Below are positions 12,246-23,554 of a stretch of 64,000 bases of DNA, in pieces (within the stretch, counting starts at the first letter, position 1; each line of letters begins with the position of its first letter). Source of the DNA: Orbilia blumenaviensis. Its lineage: Eukaryota > Ascomycota > Orbiliomycetes > Orbiliales > Orbiliaceae. The stretch is taken from NCBI GenBank assembly GCA_036872755.1, contig JAVHNS010000002.1:3472001-3536000 (forward strand). The letters are read 5' to 3'. Position numbers and translations under genes: made by a program. The notes beneath the pieces were generated by a model. It ran no database searches and was not told the origin of the DNA. It was given only the letters and a program-made list of their open reading frames with translations.

Positions 12246-12373
12246 GAAAGTAGATAGTCCTTGGGTGTCAACTTTTGGGTTTCCCTTGGTATGGTTAGAT
12301 TCTTATATAGGTAGTATATACAGCAAGCACACAAATATTATCTACATAGCACTCAAATAACGGCCAGGAAGCA

Positions 12374-13477
12374 CTAATACGACTTGACCTTACCGTAAAA
12401 GGGCACGCCAAAGGCAGTCAGTAACATCCTTGCATCGCTGTCGCTGGTTGCCGTTGTTTTGCAAGTGATATGGCAACCCGGAATCATCTTAGCAGGATAC
12501 ATATCGTAGTTGACTATATGGAGCGTTAGCGACTCGAAGTTATTATGCAAGATGCGATTAGATGGGTCGTTATCCTTACCTTCAATTTCGGGAAACTGGG
12601 CTACGACATCTGGATCAAAACCAAAACTCAAGTTACCCGATCTATCACCAGTCGTTCCTTTCACACCCTTATACTCCTTGATTCTAGGCATTACGACATC
12701 TATGCATGTTGCCAAAAACCTATACATTGATGGACCAGACATCTTGCAGGTGACAGAGATCTGTTGATCTTTCTTAATCTTCCATGCTGCAACAGTCGCT
12801 TTAGCCAGGTGGATTTCCGCTTTCGACCCTGTGATTGCCTGGGCTGCCATAATTGCGACTCTGATGGCTAGCGGGTTCAATGTCGATGCATCAGAGAAGC
12901 AGTGGAACACGACTTCCTCAAGACGGGGGACGTTCCTGAAGGTTATTGGCCTATGGGTGAGAGGTAGATAATCTTTTCCACGAGGTCCTCTGCGAGGACG
13001 ATTTTCGAAGTAAGGAGAGTCACCCTCCCACTTCCTTAAGCGCTCTTTGGGGGCCTTCTCAACAGCATGTGGTGGTATATGAGTATATGCCAAGGTCATA
13101 TAATCTGCCGCAATGGTGTCGTTGTAATGATCCCAAAGACGTTCGCTGGTGAAAGGACCAGGAATATATTCACGGGATGATGGGTCCGAGGGTTTGGGAG
13201 GTTGGTGAGGATGATATGGGCCACGGTAGTATCTAGGATGACGGACTTGATGGCGACCTACACGGCCGAAACGACGGTGACCGGCGGGGTCCTTCTTCTG
13301 GAGGGGTGTCGTTGTTGTGAAGGAACGGTTTGAGGATGTCGGAGTGGAGGAAGTTGGGAAGAGGAAGGCATTGATAGCGGCTATCGAAGGCCGCGATCTT
13401 TGAAGAAATGTAGAATCGAGTGATTTAATATGGCGAGCGCAATGCATTGGTAGCATCTTCGGGGCGATTGAAGCCAT
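12374..13477 (-). CDS. MRPL7: mitochondrial large-subunit ribosomal protein uL5m
   Basis: Single exon of 367 aa. It is a component of the mitochondrial 54S subunit at the central protuberance and binds 5S-equivalent rRNA positions. Residues 1 to about 60 form a basic, serine-rich mitochondrial presequence (CARHIKSLDSTFLQRSRPS). The C-terminal two thirds match the L5 fold of yeast Mrpl7: LEEVVFHCFSDAS, AIMAAQAITGSKAE, the L5-typical SGPSMYRFLATCIDVVMPRI, LSFGFDPDVVAQFPEIE, and a C-terminal HITCKTTATSDSDARMLLTA. The start ATG at 13475-13477 precedes the presequence directly. It is divergent from the orphan gene at 14126, with a 648-bp shared upstream region. Confidence 0.92.
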   Translation of the reverse strand: MASIAPKMLPMHCARHIKSLDSTFLQRSRPSIAAINAFLFPTSSTPTSSNRSFTTTTPLQKKDPAGHRRFGRVGRHQVRHPRYYRGPYHPHQPPKPSDPSSREYIPGPFTSERLWDHYNDTIAADYMTLAYTHIPPHAVEKAPKERLRKWEGDSPYFENRPRRGPRGKDYLPLTHRPITFRNVPRLEEVVFHCFSDASTLNPLAIRVAIMAAQAITGSKAEIHLAKATVAAWKIKKDQQISVTCKMSGPSMYRFLATCIDVVMPRIKEYKGVKGTTGDRSGNLSFGFDPDVVAQFPEIEGKDNDPSNRILHNNFESLTLHIVNYDMYPAKMIPGCHITCKTTATSDSDARMLLTAFGVPFYGKVKSY

Positions 13478-14125
13478 CTTGATATCGTGGTGGGGGAGGA
13501 ATGGCCTCTACCCGGTTGGATTCGAAAGACAGTTAGACCAATTGAAGCTTCTCAAGTCGGGTTGAAGTATCGTTTCCACCAATTTCAGCCTATATTCCCA
13601 TCCCGCAGCCGCTTAAGACCCCAGCTCCTGCCCAAGAATAGATTAAATCGGTGAAGTCGCGCTATCTCGTCGTCGAAGTTGAGGCCGACGTTCGAAATCA
13701 GAAATTTGGTGCTAGTTTACCGAAGTCTTGGCTGTGCGACGTCTTGGCATTTTTTGTGCCACTTTCAAAATACTACATAGACAACGCACAATTAACGTCT
13801 TTCTGATCGTCAAGGTTGACAGTGAGTCAGCTCTAGTCTAAATGGAACGATATATATCATATGTTTCGAAGTTAGCGGAAATCCTTTTGCCCTGAAAGTT
13901 AGGTTTTCCGCACTAGATCCCTTCTCTTCTCTTACAGTAAAACAACAAGCCATCTCTTCAGCTTTATCATGATATCTCGGTATACCGATATCAACACTGA
14001 CTAAATCCATCTGAACCTACGATTCCTGTTCGCAGCACCTATCGCAGTATCCCCCATTCTTTTCCATATTTTAACGATTGAAAATTTTATCGTTTCTTCC
14101 ACTCGTACTCATACAATTTGCACCA
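13478..14125. promoter_or_regulatory. shared upstream region of MRPL7 and the orphan gene
   Basis: This 648-bp stretch separates two divergently transcribed genes and must carry both 5' regions. I see no gene in it. The 66-codon minus-strand frame at 13810-14010 has no support. Confidence 0.5.
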
Positions 14126-15718
14126 ATGAACCCTGAAGCCCCTGAATTCGACCTAACCAACACCCCACCTGGGGCACCATCAGAGAAGTCTATATTCTTA
14201 TTTTTTCGGGAACCTTTCAAAGGCGCAACTACAGTAGATGCAAATGTATTTCGAGTTTGCAAGCGGCTTGAAGAAATCCCAAGCTCTGATGTTGAGAAAT
14301 TTTGTGTTAGCACAAATATCGGGAGATCTCGCCTCATTGACATTCTTATTCAACTTTGTGCAAGCGGTGCTTTCGACGATATGAAAGTTGCAGCGGCCCG
14401 TTTTCCGGAACTTGATTTACGGGAGGGCCAAGGAAAAGACGCCCTCGGAGAACGAAGCATCGACAGCAATGGGAAGACTGGTGCTCTTGAAAAGGATACC
14501 AATAATTCTTGCCGGCCAGATTGCCAGCCGCAGTTGACCAGCCTAGACCATCCATCGGACCCAGCCCAGCGGAATATAGTGTGCGACATTGACAACAAGC
14601 CTATGGGGAACAAGTTCCTCGAGCTGCTGGGCCATACTATCCATAAGAGGCAGGGGCGTCGAAGCGTCTTCGACATATCGCCCCAGAAACTTTCATGCAC
14701 GAATGCCACTAATTTTAAACCTCCTAGTAGTGGCGGGGTTTCACTGCTTCCTAAAGAGAATGGCGGAAACGGTATCCCAAGCTCAATATTAGCAAAAATC
14801 CCAAATCTATCTCCAGTCCAGCTCCCATACCCTGCTCAGCATATGATTCTCACGTTAGCCCAAAGTATTCTTGAAAAATCTTGTCACACATTCATTCGAA
14901 AATGGGACCCGAAAGGTCTCATTAGCAATGAGTTTACACATTGCGAAAACGCTGAGTTGCCGAAATGGATCAACCTTACCTTACATAAGTTACCTTCGTT
15001 ACCAGAAAAATCAATCGACAAGACCGCCCTGAGTATTAATGGCGGGCCACCTTTGACGATAGATGCCTTATCAACATCACTTTCACAAATGCGACACACA
15101 GCGGTCCACAGACTTAGAACCCCTAGCGGGGGGCTAGAATATTTACTTCTGAATGCTGTTATATTTGCGAAGTTTCTAAAAGATGACGAAGAACGAGTCG
15201 AGAAATTACAGTACATGCTAGATACCACAATTTCGCTTACTGGGAAGCTGGAGAGAAAAATGAACACCTCCAAGGAAAATTTAAGTAGGGAACTTGTGGA
15301 AATCGAGGAAACAAGGAATGAAATAGATCGTTGGGAGCGTATGGCTCTTTTAAAGATTTTGGCAGATGACAAAACTACCCGAGATTTCATTACTCCCGAA
15401 GTTGAAGAAGCTCTTCAGCTTCTCGGGGAATGGAAAGCAGAGATGGGTTTTGTCAAAAGGAGCGCAGCCCTAAACCACTGTCCCAATAAGCTTCAAAAGA
15501 AAACAGTGTTGTTTCCACCCACAAGCGAATCAGCCTCGATATCGCGACTCACCCTCACTCGATTGGGAAAGTATTGGACCAGCCTGGGCCACTTTTTTCG
15601 AAATGGATTGGATGATGGGGAAGATTACGATGGTGAAAGTACGAGCGTTATAAGAGGCCATGATAACGGTCTCAGAAGTAAAGCTTCGATGGAAATTTTC
15701 TACTCGCAATCATTTTGA
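14126..15718 (+). CDS. orphan protein with a coiled-coil segment, 530 aa
   Basis: Single exon with no introns. The frame opens further upstream, to 14078, but only from a TTG, so I place the start at the ATG at 14126 (MNPEAPEFDLT). I do not recognise the family. Visible parts: a folded-looking N-terminal ~100 residues (SIFLFFREPF, VCKRLEEIPSSDVEKFCV, IGRSRLIDILIQLCAS), a polar low-complexity middle, and a charged helical coiled-coil segment at about residues 355-430 (KLERKMNTSKENLSRELVEI, then ETRNEIDRWERM). A helical block (DFITPEVEEALQLLGEWKAE) and a charged tail end it. There is no signal peptide or membrane segment. Codon use looks normal and the frame is intact over 1.6 kb, so it is likely a real gene. 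Confidence 0.7.
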   Translation: MNPEAPEFDLTNTPPGAPSEKSIFLFFREPFKGATTVDANVFRVCKRLEEIPSSDVEKFCVSTNIGRSRLIDILIQLCASGAFDDMKVAAARFPELDLREGQGKDALGERSIDSNGKTGALEKDTNNSCRPDCQPQLTSLDHPSDPAQRNIVCDIDNKPMGNKFLELLGHTIHKRQGRRSVFDISPQKLSCTNATNFKPPSSGGVSLLPKENGGNGIPSSILAKIPNLSPVQLPYPAQHMILTLAQSILEKSCHTFIRKWDPKGLISNEFTHCENAELPKWINLTLHKLPSLPEKSIDKTALSINGGPPLTIDALSTSLSQMRHTAVHRLRTPSGGLEYLLLNAVIFAKFLKDDEERVEKLQYMLDTTISLTGKLERKMNTSKENLSRELVEIEETRNEIDRWERMALLKILADDKTTRDFITPEVEEALQLLGEWKAEMGFVKRSAALNHCPNKLQKKTVLFPPTSESASISRLTLTRLGKYWTSLGHFFRNGLDDGEDYDGESTSVIRGHDNGLRSKASMEIFYSQSF

Positions 15719-16046
15719 CCCGCAAAGCTTCTGTCCCGCTGTCTATACATTCATGTGCCGTATGCTTATTAGTGGATGAGTGCTCATGAATTTACTGAAC
15801 CAGTGTATAGAAAAGCGGAATATGAACCGCTAAATAGAACTAAAATTAATCTTTTTGATCCTAGTACTAATAGATAGTATTATATCGTGCAACCCCGATA
15901 CAGACACCCCAGTCAAAATATATCTAACCCAAAAGCACCAATAACCAAAAATTTATTTAACCCATGTCCGGCAAAAACCTAAGTCAATAAACCCCAAGAA
16001 AAACAATTTTTTGAGATAGAAACAATATATAATCCCAATATTAAGT

Positions 16047-18002
16047 CTAAACCTTCGATGCAACAGGAGCCTTAGAATCGACACCGATCTCAAGAGGTGC
16101 GACCTGGTCTTCTGCTGGTGGGAGGGCCTTTTCATTATCACCATCATCGCTACCACCAGCAGTAATTTCTTGGTTGGCAGCCTTGCGGCGGCGGATTTTA
16201 TCATCGATATATCTAACTGTGGAGAGGAGGATGGCGACGGCGAGAATGGCCGCGCCAGTGGCGAAACCACGACGGTATTTTGGGCTGTCGTCTGATCTAA
16301 AGATCTGTGCGCCGTAAATACCAGCGATGTTGGCACCCATGATAATCCTATAGTTTGGCCTGTGGTTAGAATTTGGTTTGCAGGATGAGGGGCTGGATGT
16401 GAAACAACTTACATAGCCATAGCGAGTGCTCTGACTTCAGAGTCGGGGCATGCCAGGGACAACCAAGCGATGTTCAATGGATGAGAGAAGGTACCGAATG
16501 TTTGGGTCCAAACAACACCGAAGTATCGGACGTTACGGCTGGTGAGTTCAGTGAAGACTCTGTTGAAGATATAACCGAGCAAATGACAACTCAACCCAGC
16601 GATAACGGTTTCACCACGCATGTTGCTATATAAATTCGGTTAGCAATTGCTTGAGGTGATTGTTTTGAAGAAGTTATTCAATCCTTACAAATGATCAGAA
16701 ACCCAGCTGAAGGCGAAGGAAGTAGGGATCTGGAGGTAGAAACCAACAGATGCGAGGGCGTTGCTAGTAAGAGCGGCGAAACCGAAGCTCCTGACAATGG
16801 ATGGAGAATAGGTATCGAAACCACGTTGAGGACCGTTGTTACAGAGAGAAATGAAAACGTGGATCCAGATTCGCCAGTTGGTGAACTAAGAAAAAGTATT
16901 TTAGTTATTGAAGTGCGAGGAATAATCATAATTGCTGTGGACTTACGGCTCGCTTGAATGCACCCCAGTCGATGTGCTTCTTCTTCTTGCCCTTCATGGG
17001 GTCATCGATACGGACACGTGTTCTGAGGATATGCAGTTCCCTTGGGGTGAAGATATTTCTTCCGGGGATGAAAGCACTGTATGGATTCTTGAAGGAATCG
17101 GGGAGGAATAAACCGAGGACGCAACCGCTGGCAATGGTGAAGAGACCCATGAGAGCGAACAACCAAAACCAACCTGGCTTTCCGCCGACACCTCGCATGT
17201 GGAGAATACCATAGGCGAGGAGTTTAGAGGAAGCTTGTCCAAATTGGTTGCCGAAGTAGAAGAACATGACACGCTTAGCGGTTTCGCTCCTGGTGTACCA
17301 GGTGGAGAGAGTCCAGAGGCCGCCCGGGATGAAACCAGACTCAGTGATACCGAGAAGGAAACGTGAGGCAATGAAAGAACCATAGCTGTTCTGGAATGCC
17401 TGGAAAGTGGATACAGTTCCGAAAAGGAAGAGCTGGAGTGTAAGCCACTTGCCGGGGCCGACTCTGTAGAGGATCATGTTGGATGGGATTTCAGTAAGCA
17501 CGATACCCAGTGAGAGCATCTGCTGGCCAACGTTGAACTGGTTCTGGGTAATGCCGACATCCTTGAAGAAGTTATCGGTAAGAGCGTTTGCGATATTGCC
17601 TCGGTCAAGTTCTACAAGTCACACAACATTATGATCGGTTAATCATCTTGACGCCGGAGAAAGGGAGATGCATTCATCAAGAGATGCAGCACCGGATGGC
17701 GGCATCGCCAAAAAAAAAAAAAAAAGTAGGCTAAGTGGAGTACGGCGTCTACTTACGCAAACAGAAAAATCCGAGGAAAAGCAGTGGCATAATAATAAAG
17801 TCCAACCTAGAAGATCGCAGCAAGCACGTCAGTTGGGGGTTCCACGATTAGCCTACTACGGGTATACATTCTGCAGGACGTACTTTCGTTTGGCGGCTTT
17901 CTCTTCCTCTAGGGTCCAATCGACCACAAGGTTGAGGTTTTCCTCATCCTCGAGAGGAGGAGCGAAGTGGTCCGGATTCTGGACTTTAAGGTCGTTTCCC
18001 AT
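16047..18002 (-). CDS. MFS permease, Dal5/allantoate-type (ACS family)
   Basis: Six exons on the minus strand (18002-17884, 17806-17757, 17611-16947, 16885-16689, 16625-16413, 16347-16047) join in phase to 514 aa. The first exon is a short acidic cytosolic leader (MGNDLKVQNPDHFAPP). The protein carries the family hallmark FFCLQLDRGNIANALTDNFF at the first helix, the TEIPSNMILYRVGPGKWL loop, RFLLGITESGFIPGG, a basic central loop (MKGKKKKHIDWGAF), and a second set of helices through GANIAGIYGAQIFRSDD. It ends in a charged tail. Relatives import allantoate, nicotinate, pantothenate, biotin and other organic anions by proton symport at the plasma membrane; the substrate here cannot be told from sequence alone. 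Confidence 0.9.
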
Positions 18003-20300
18003 CCTTGCAGCTGGTAATTGTACTTAAGGGAAATGAGGAGTTACTGGTATAAACTGGAGGTATCTACGCCCTGAGGAAAGAATATTCTGCTGGGAGGAAT
18101 GCGACCTCTTATAACTCTGTCCTACACAGCTATCTTGCCTGCTACTTCACTACCCCATTTTGATAATGCCTAGATTTTTATTATCTTTTTTTTTGCATTG
18201 ATGCACCCAAGCTTTTTTTTCGCCTGGCGTTCAAGTCCTCAGCTACGTTCGCCGAGTATTTTGCTAGAAGGAATAGCACCAGATCCCACAGTACCAAGAG
18301 GACAAGACTTCGGATTTTCCACGATGTGGTGTCCGTGGCGGGCTGAACCTACCTTAATTTTGGAGGCGAGGAAAAGCATGTTGGGCAGGCGGGGATCGAG
18401 AATTCTCCCACGTCTCTGGGCAGATATGGTGTTATTCGCACATTCAAGCACGCAATCGAAGGGTTGTATCAAAGTCGTTTAATCATTCGAACGAGATTAC
18501 TGGCGAGGGTGCCGCGCCTGCAGCAGGCCGGTGGGCAAATCCTGGGCGGCGGCTGGGCGCTATCTCGGCGGCGGCTGGGCAGGATATTGGCGGTCGCGAC
18601 AGGTGGGAGTTAAAATGGATGACGAAATTTTGCTGCGGTTTCATTCGACAAGCTTTTCGGTCAACTGAGAGTTTGTCTGCAAGCCCTGTCTTGACTCCGC
18701 TGCCTGTGCTTGGGGGTGGCTGCGGGTGGGATGGCATGTGGTCAGCATCCAGTTAGATCAACTAGCATGGGGTGTTACAACTGTTGCATTTTGGAGTAGG
18801 ACCGGGGTCTGGCGACACAAGCTAGTCGTTCCAGATAAGCGAATTACCGAAAGGAGCCAATGGAAGAACATGTCAGTATCAGAATTGAACCCATTCCGTC
18901 GGCACCCATTCCCACTATCTGGGTGGTCCTGGCACGGGTATTTGGGTCGTGGGAGGTACATAAGCGCATGGCTGGTCGCCATGGTATTACTATCATGATA
19001 CCTTTCCTGGCAATTGGTACCCCACGAAAACTCGGGTCAGAGGAATCGACCCTATTAGTTCTTTATAAACTTTATCGGGTTTATTATAATTAAGGGATAT
19101 ATTCACTCCGTACATACTTAACTAGTTACATAAGTATGTGCACATGTATGTATGTAACAACCACGGCCAGGGTACGCATACATGATGCACCCTTAGTTGT
19201 GGTGTGCGTGGTATATCTGATGAAATATAGACTTCTTCTCCAAGTGGTTACTATTCGGCGAGGTGCGGTCTTGTCTGTCCATCACAGCGCGTTCCAAGCC
19301 CGCGAATCGGATGTCGTGATGTTGAGGCCATATGTTGTCTTTCTATTACTTAAAATTCCATTCAACTGGTTCTGCAAGTTTTCCAGTTTTTTCAGAGTTT
19401 TTCCTAGGCCCGTGGAATTTGCCGCAATCGTGCATATCTTTGTGCCTGCCCCGTCTATTTTATGTACATGTATGTCGCAACATTAGGGTGAATGGTCTGT
19501 TGAGGCGTATCAAGATTGAGGGGCAAGATCGAGACCCTCGAGGCTTCTGACCATCTGGTATTTCTTTTTCTTCTACTTTTCTTTCTTTCTCAGTGACTAG
19601 TTCCATTTTTAAGATCGACAGCTCGATTCATTAGGGACTAGATCTAAATCGTCCAACACTATGTTGCACCTTGGATTCATAAAATCGAACCCACACTTCT
19701 CGGGGCAGTTGATCTCGTGCACCAAAGTCTAATCGCCACTGAAAGGCTGTAATCTCGCCAATTCGACTGGTCTATTGGCCTATTCGAGAATAGCCACCAT
19801 GCAGGTCCATCGGAGCCCCGATAATTGTGTGTCATAGGTAAGTTCCATCCCACGTGTGTGGTTTGGCCGTGCTCGAAACCGGAAGAACCCCGGTCACAAT
19901 GCAGGAATTTTACGGACAGTATGCAATTAGAGCATGGTGTATCCATCAGCCTCAGAAACTATGATGGTTCTGGACCCCTCCTTGTCCCCTCATGGAAAAA
20001 TATTATCTTTCTCAGAATCATCTTCACAGGCGAGGCTCGACTCTATCTCCGAAATTATTTTTTTTAGCGTATTCAAAGAAAAAAAAACCAGACGTATTCC
20101 TAAGCGGCCAGTACAGAAGATTCAGAAGCTTGCGACCACCCTTATGATCATATCGCCCTGGAACCAGCCTTTCATGGCCTTTGTTATCGGCCATCGCGCT
20201 ATCGACAAGTGAGGAAGCCATGTCATTTTCCGAGGCCTCTAGCATCTGGTTCCAAAATTATTCGCTCATGCAGAATCCGCGTTGGAAGTGATACCTTATT
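18003..20300. other. gene-poor intergenic region, first part
   Basis: No gene with family support or a splice-consistent structure. A GC-rich patch at about 18510-18605 stands out against AT-rich surroundings and is listed separately. Open frames of 70-120 codons at 18198-18482, 18726-18998, 19136-19486, 19677-19946 and 19934-20212 overlap on both strands and look like chance. Part of the left end should be the MFS gene promoter. Confidence 0.45.
18545..18580 (+). repeat. two direct copies of a 14-bp GC-rich motif
   Basis: GGCGGCGGCTGGGC occurs perfectly at 18545-18558 and again at 18567-18580, with starts 22 bp apart. A weaker GGCGG relative follows at about 18589. The patch lies about 540 bp upstream of the MFS permease start. 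CGG-rich direct repeats of this kind are typical of zinc-cluster regulator sites, but that function is inference. Confidence 0.6.
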
Positions 20301-20322
20301 CGATTCTCCATTTTTTTTTTGA

Positions 20323-20867
20323 TTAGGACGGTGTCATTGTCTCTCCACGGAGCCCACCGATCGCGGTTTCTTCAGATCCCACAACCACCAGAAAACATAG
20401 AGGCACGATTGAGCCTTGAAAGAATACACCCGAAATCCCATCATGCACATATACTCCCTTCATCAGCCCGTTAAAGACGTCCTTATTAATCTTTAGCGTT
20501 CCACCAAGCTCTTCTGGGCCTCCAAATCGCCCACCGCCTCTGTTTCCGTTAGTACGGTTGTTCAACTGCATTGACTCCATCTAATGGGAATATATATAGC
20601 ACATTTGGTCTTCTCTCATATATAAGTGTAGGAATAGTATATTCAAGAGGCTTTCTGTTTGATCGGTTGAAAAAATTCATCCCGTCCCAAGGAGATGGAA
20701 TTCTAACACCAATTTGTAGGCAAATTGAAGAGACAAATCTGTCGACCCCGAGGTAGGCGGCGATTAGGGCCTTTAAGGCGTTTATGTATCCTTGTCTACG
20801 CCCAAATGCATCTAGGAATGGGGGGCCGCCACGAGGCAAACAGAAAACGAATATATTCTTGTTTCAT
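20323..20867 (-). pseudogene. possible gene relic, two overlapping protein-like frames
   Basis: On the minus strand, one frame open from just inside a TGA at about 20862 to a stop at 20549 has protein-like composition (GYINALKALIAAYLGVDRF, then RIPSPWDGMNFFNRSN) but no ATG near its start. A second frame (20580 to 20323) begins at ATGGAGTC directly after a TTAG that could be a splice acceptor. It encodes a glycine-rich stretch (NGNRGGGRFGG) and a hydrophobic one (SIVPLCFLVV). I could not join them with a convincing intron and I do not recognise a family. It may be a decayed gene or chance. Confidence 0.22.
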
Positions 20868-23554
20868 TAATATTGTGGCGGCGGGATCAAAATCTTCCAG
20901 ATAGAGGTATCTTTCGAGGAGTTGCCTCCGCTATCGAAACCGAATCGAGAGCATCTTGAATCCTCAAACAAACCCGAAGATGACGACTTAAATCTTGTTA
21001 TTGATGTGACGTATTACAGTATTGAACTATGGAGCAAGATAAACAGGTCAAGAGCCCTGCGGTCGAGTCGCAAACGTAACACAGCAACCCATGTTAGACC
21101 TAAGCCTTCCTAGTTGTTGCGTGCGTTGATAGACATCGATTTCCCTAAATGATCTTAATTTTCGCAATATTTGCTGTGATTCAATTTATAAGTCTTCGTT
21201 TTTGTTGTGCATTGGTCAATATATAGACACCATTTTAGGCAATATAGGTCGTTAGACTATAGCACATGTTGCCTTACCCAAGCCAAAGATTATTGATATT
21301 CATATGATCATGCATTTGTGAATCAGAGTGTTAATACGTATCTTATTTCGAGTTCGAGTACTTTGTTCGTGACTGAACCGGGAAGAGCCTTTTTTGAATT
21401 CAGATTGTATTGCTCGTACCTTTTAGAAGATAGATATCGATACACGGCAAGGCTGCATGCACGTAACGTCAATCGGGGTTACCTTGCGTAAATATTATTC
21501 CAATTTGCGTATCTTATATAATAAGAAGGTGACCATGGATAATACTGATTTTCGGCTTCAAATCCTACGTTGTTCTGCCTTGTGGTAATAGCAGACTAAG
21601 AATGTGCAGATCCGTGAGAATAGTTATTCTCACGATTTCACAGCTATTTCGATTGGGTTTATAAAGGTTTGATGAGGCTTTATAGATCTAGCACCCATAT
21701 ACATGCGGTTAAACAGCTTTAAATTCTGAAGGTACGTGTGAGCTTGATCTCTTTAAGTTCTGTTTCAAAGGGCTTTAAATTTTTACTTACTATGAGACTA
21801 AGTTCAATGATTCTCAATGCTACTCAACATTGTTAGATTTATTGTCTCGCTAAAAATTCTAATTTGTGTGACCAAAATCGATTTAGATCCTTGATTGGTA
21901 CGTGCATGTAAACGCGCTTACCAACATTAATGTTTTCGCTCGACAATTTACACTATGTACTTAAGAACGGGGCCGTCGCGGCGAGCGCACTGGCTAGATC
22001 AAGAACCCATGGCTTTACATTCTACAGAAGTAACGGGACCGACTCACACAGACTGCCACCCATGAGATATGAGACGCACATGAAATGGAAGCTAGCTAAG
22101 GAAACTTAGCAAATACGAATATTAATATAACACCATATGGGTTGCGCATGGCTCTAAAGCTAATCTAAGCTATCGATAGCCAGCAACGGCAGCACTCTAA
22201 GTTTTCTTCGGTAAATTCAAAAGCCAGTTATATTTCTATGCTACATGTGAAACTATCGTTTTCGAATTTCCGAGCTAGGCTTTTGTTTGCATGTTTAAGA
22301 ATTGCATAAAAGTGTTAAATTAGCAGAGTTATGCTCGCAAACTGACAAGAATCAGGTTTCTTTGTTTCAAAGATGACACAAGCAACCGTCTGCTTTGCTA
22401 ATGCGCATTATATACCAATCAATATCAATCAATATCAATACAAATCTATTTCATATACATACATATATTTCTTTTTTCCCCAAGAGCGGAGTGTGTAACT
22501 TCACTTCACTACTGGACCCTCCCTCGGCATTCAGGCATCTGTGTTGTTTGATTGTCATTGCAATCCCTAATTGGGACACTTCCGATTGTGGAGTGCCAAG
22601 GATCATTAAGTCATATTTTGGACAACACGAAACTTATATTCTAAAGGGTGAAATTCACCAAACGTACCAGTTGATACGGCGGCGCCCACATGCATCTAGC
22701 TACCATCTCCCGGTTCTGATACTGAAACCTATGGAGTGCATCCTGCTGACCCGGCAGGTATTCAATGGGCAAAAATGCTGCTAAACGCTAAAGCCGTGCC
22801 TGTGACGTATATATGCGTGTATTCGTAGCTTAACTGGGCCGTTGGGTTGTTAGCAATAAGTGAACTTTACCCCTTTAGCGTAGCATTCCTCTATCATTTC
22901 AACACTCTCTTTATATATATGGTGAACGAAATATTTTCGAGGCGGTTGGAATTCCGTTCTGCTGTCTCCTAATATCATAGTATATGTTATTCTGGGCGTG
23001 TTTGATAATGAAATTAATAGAGCTCTATACTTATATACATATCCAAAGATATACGTATTTGTTTAAATAGCCAATTCAAAGCAGGAATATCATTGTTGTG
23101 AATTCTACCAGCTATAGGTCTCATGAAATATCAGGTTAATAATTAAAGTAGCATTCTGATTTTTTAGCTCCGAACAATACAAAGATATTTTGAGTACGTA
23201 ACAGTAATCTATAAACTCTGTTGACACCTGTATGGTATTAAGATGCACCGTTTAACAAATATCAAAGGTTGTGCCTGCGTTATAGATTTACCTAGAACAT
23301 ACAGCCAAATTACGACATTCAACGCTCTCCACCCCCTCATATTCGCCATATTCGGGTATATTGGCGGTTTGTAGTTGAAACAGTAGCAGAAATGGAATTG
23401 TTTTCGGGTTACCTAAACTATTATCTTCGATAATGAATCTGTTTCAATACCTGGATAGCTAAGATAGTTTAGACTGTTGTGACGAATTTATGAAATCCAC
23501 ATACAAAGCAGCAAGAATACAAATCACAGTTTCCTGATGGACGGAGTTGGCTAT
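20860..23554. other. gene-poor AT-rich region, second part
   Basis: AT-rich and without supported genes over 2.7 kb. A 63-codon frame at 20922-21113 extends upstream without stops to about 20900 and is mildly protein-like, but it has no partner exon. A 10-bp inverted repeat at 21613-21634 and ATCAATCAAT-type tandem copies at about 22418-22440 are the only local structures I noted. The abundance of TA-rich sequence could reflect decayed repeats. Confidence 0.45.
21613..21634. repeat. perfect 10-bp inverted repeat with 2-bp centre
   Basis: CGTGAGAATA and its exact reverse complement TATTCTCACG flank a central GT. It could fold as a hairpin or bind a dimeric regulator. It lies in gene-free DNA, so no target gene is evident. 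Confidence 0.7.

Noticed and set aside
14078..14125. N-terminal extension of the orphan gene that looks like a signal peptide
   Set aside because: The extension starts at TTG, so the ATG at 14126 is the supported start.
14884..15390. 168-codon minus-strand frame
   Set aside because: Antisense within the orphan gene; serine-rich shadow composition.
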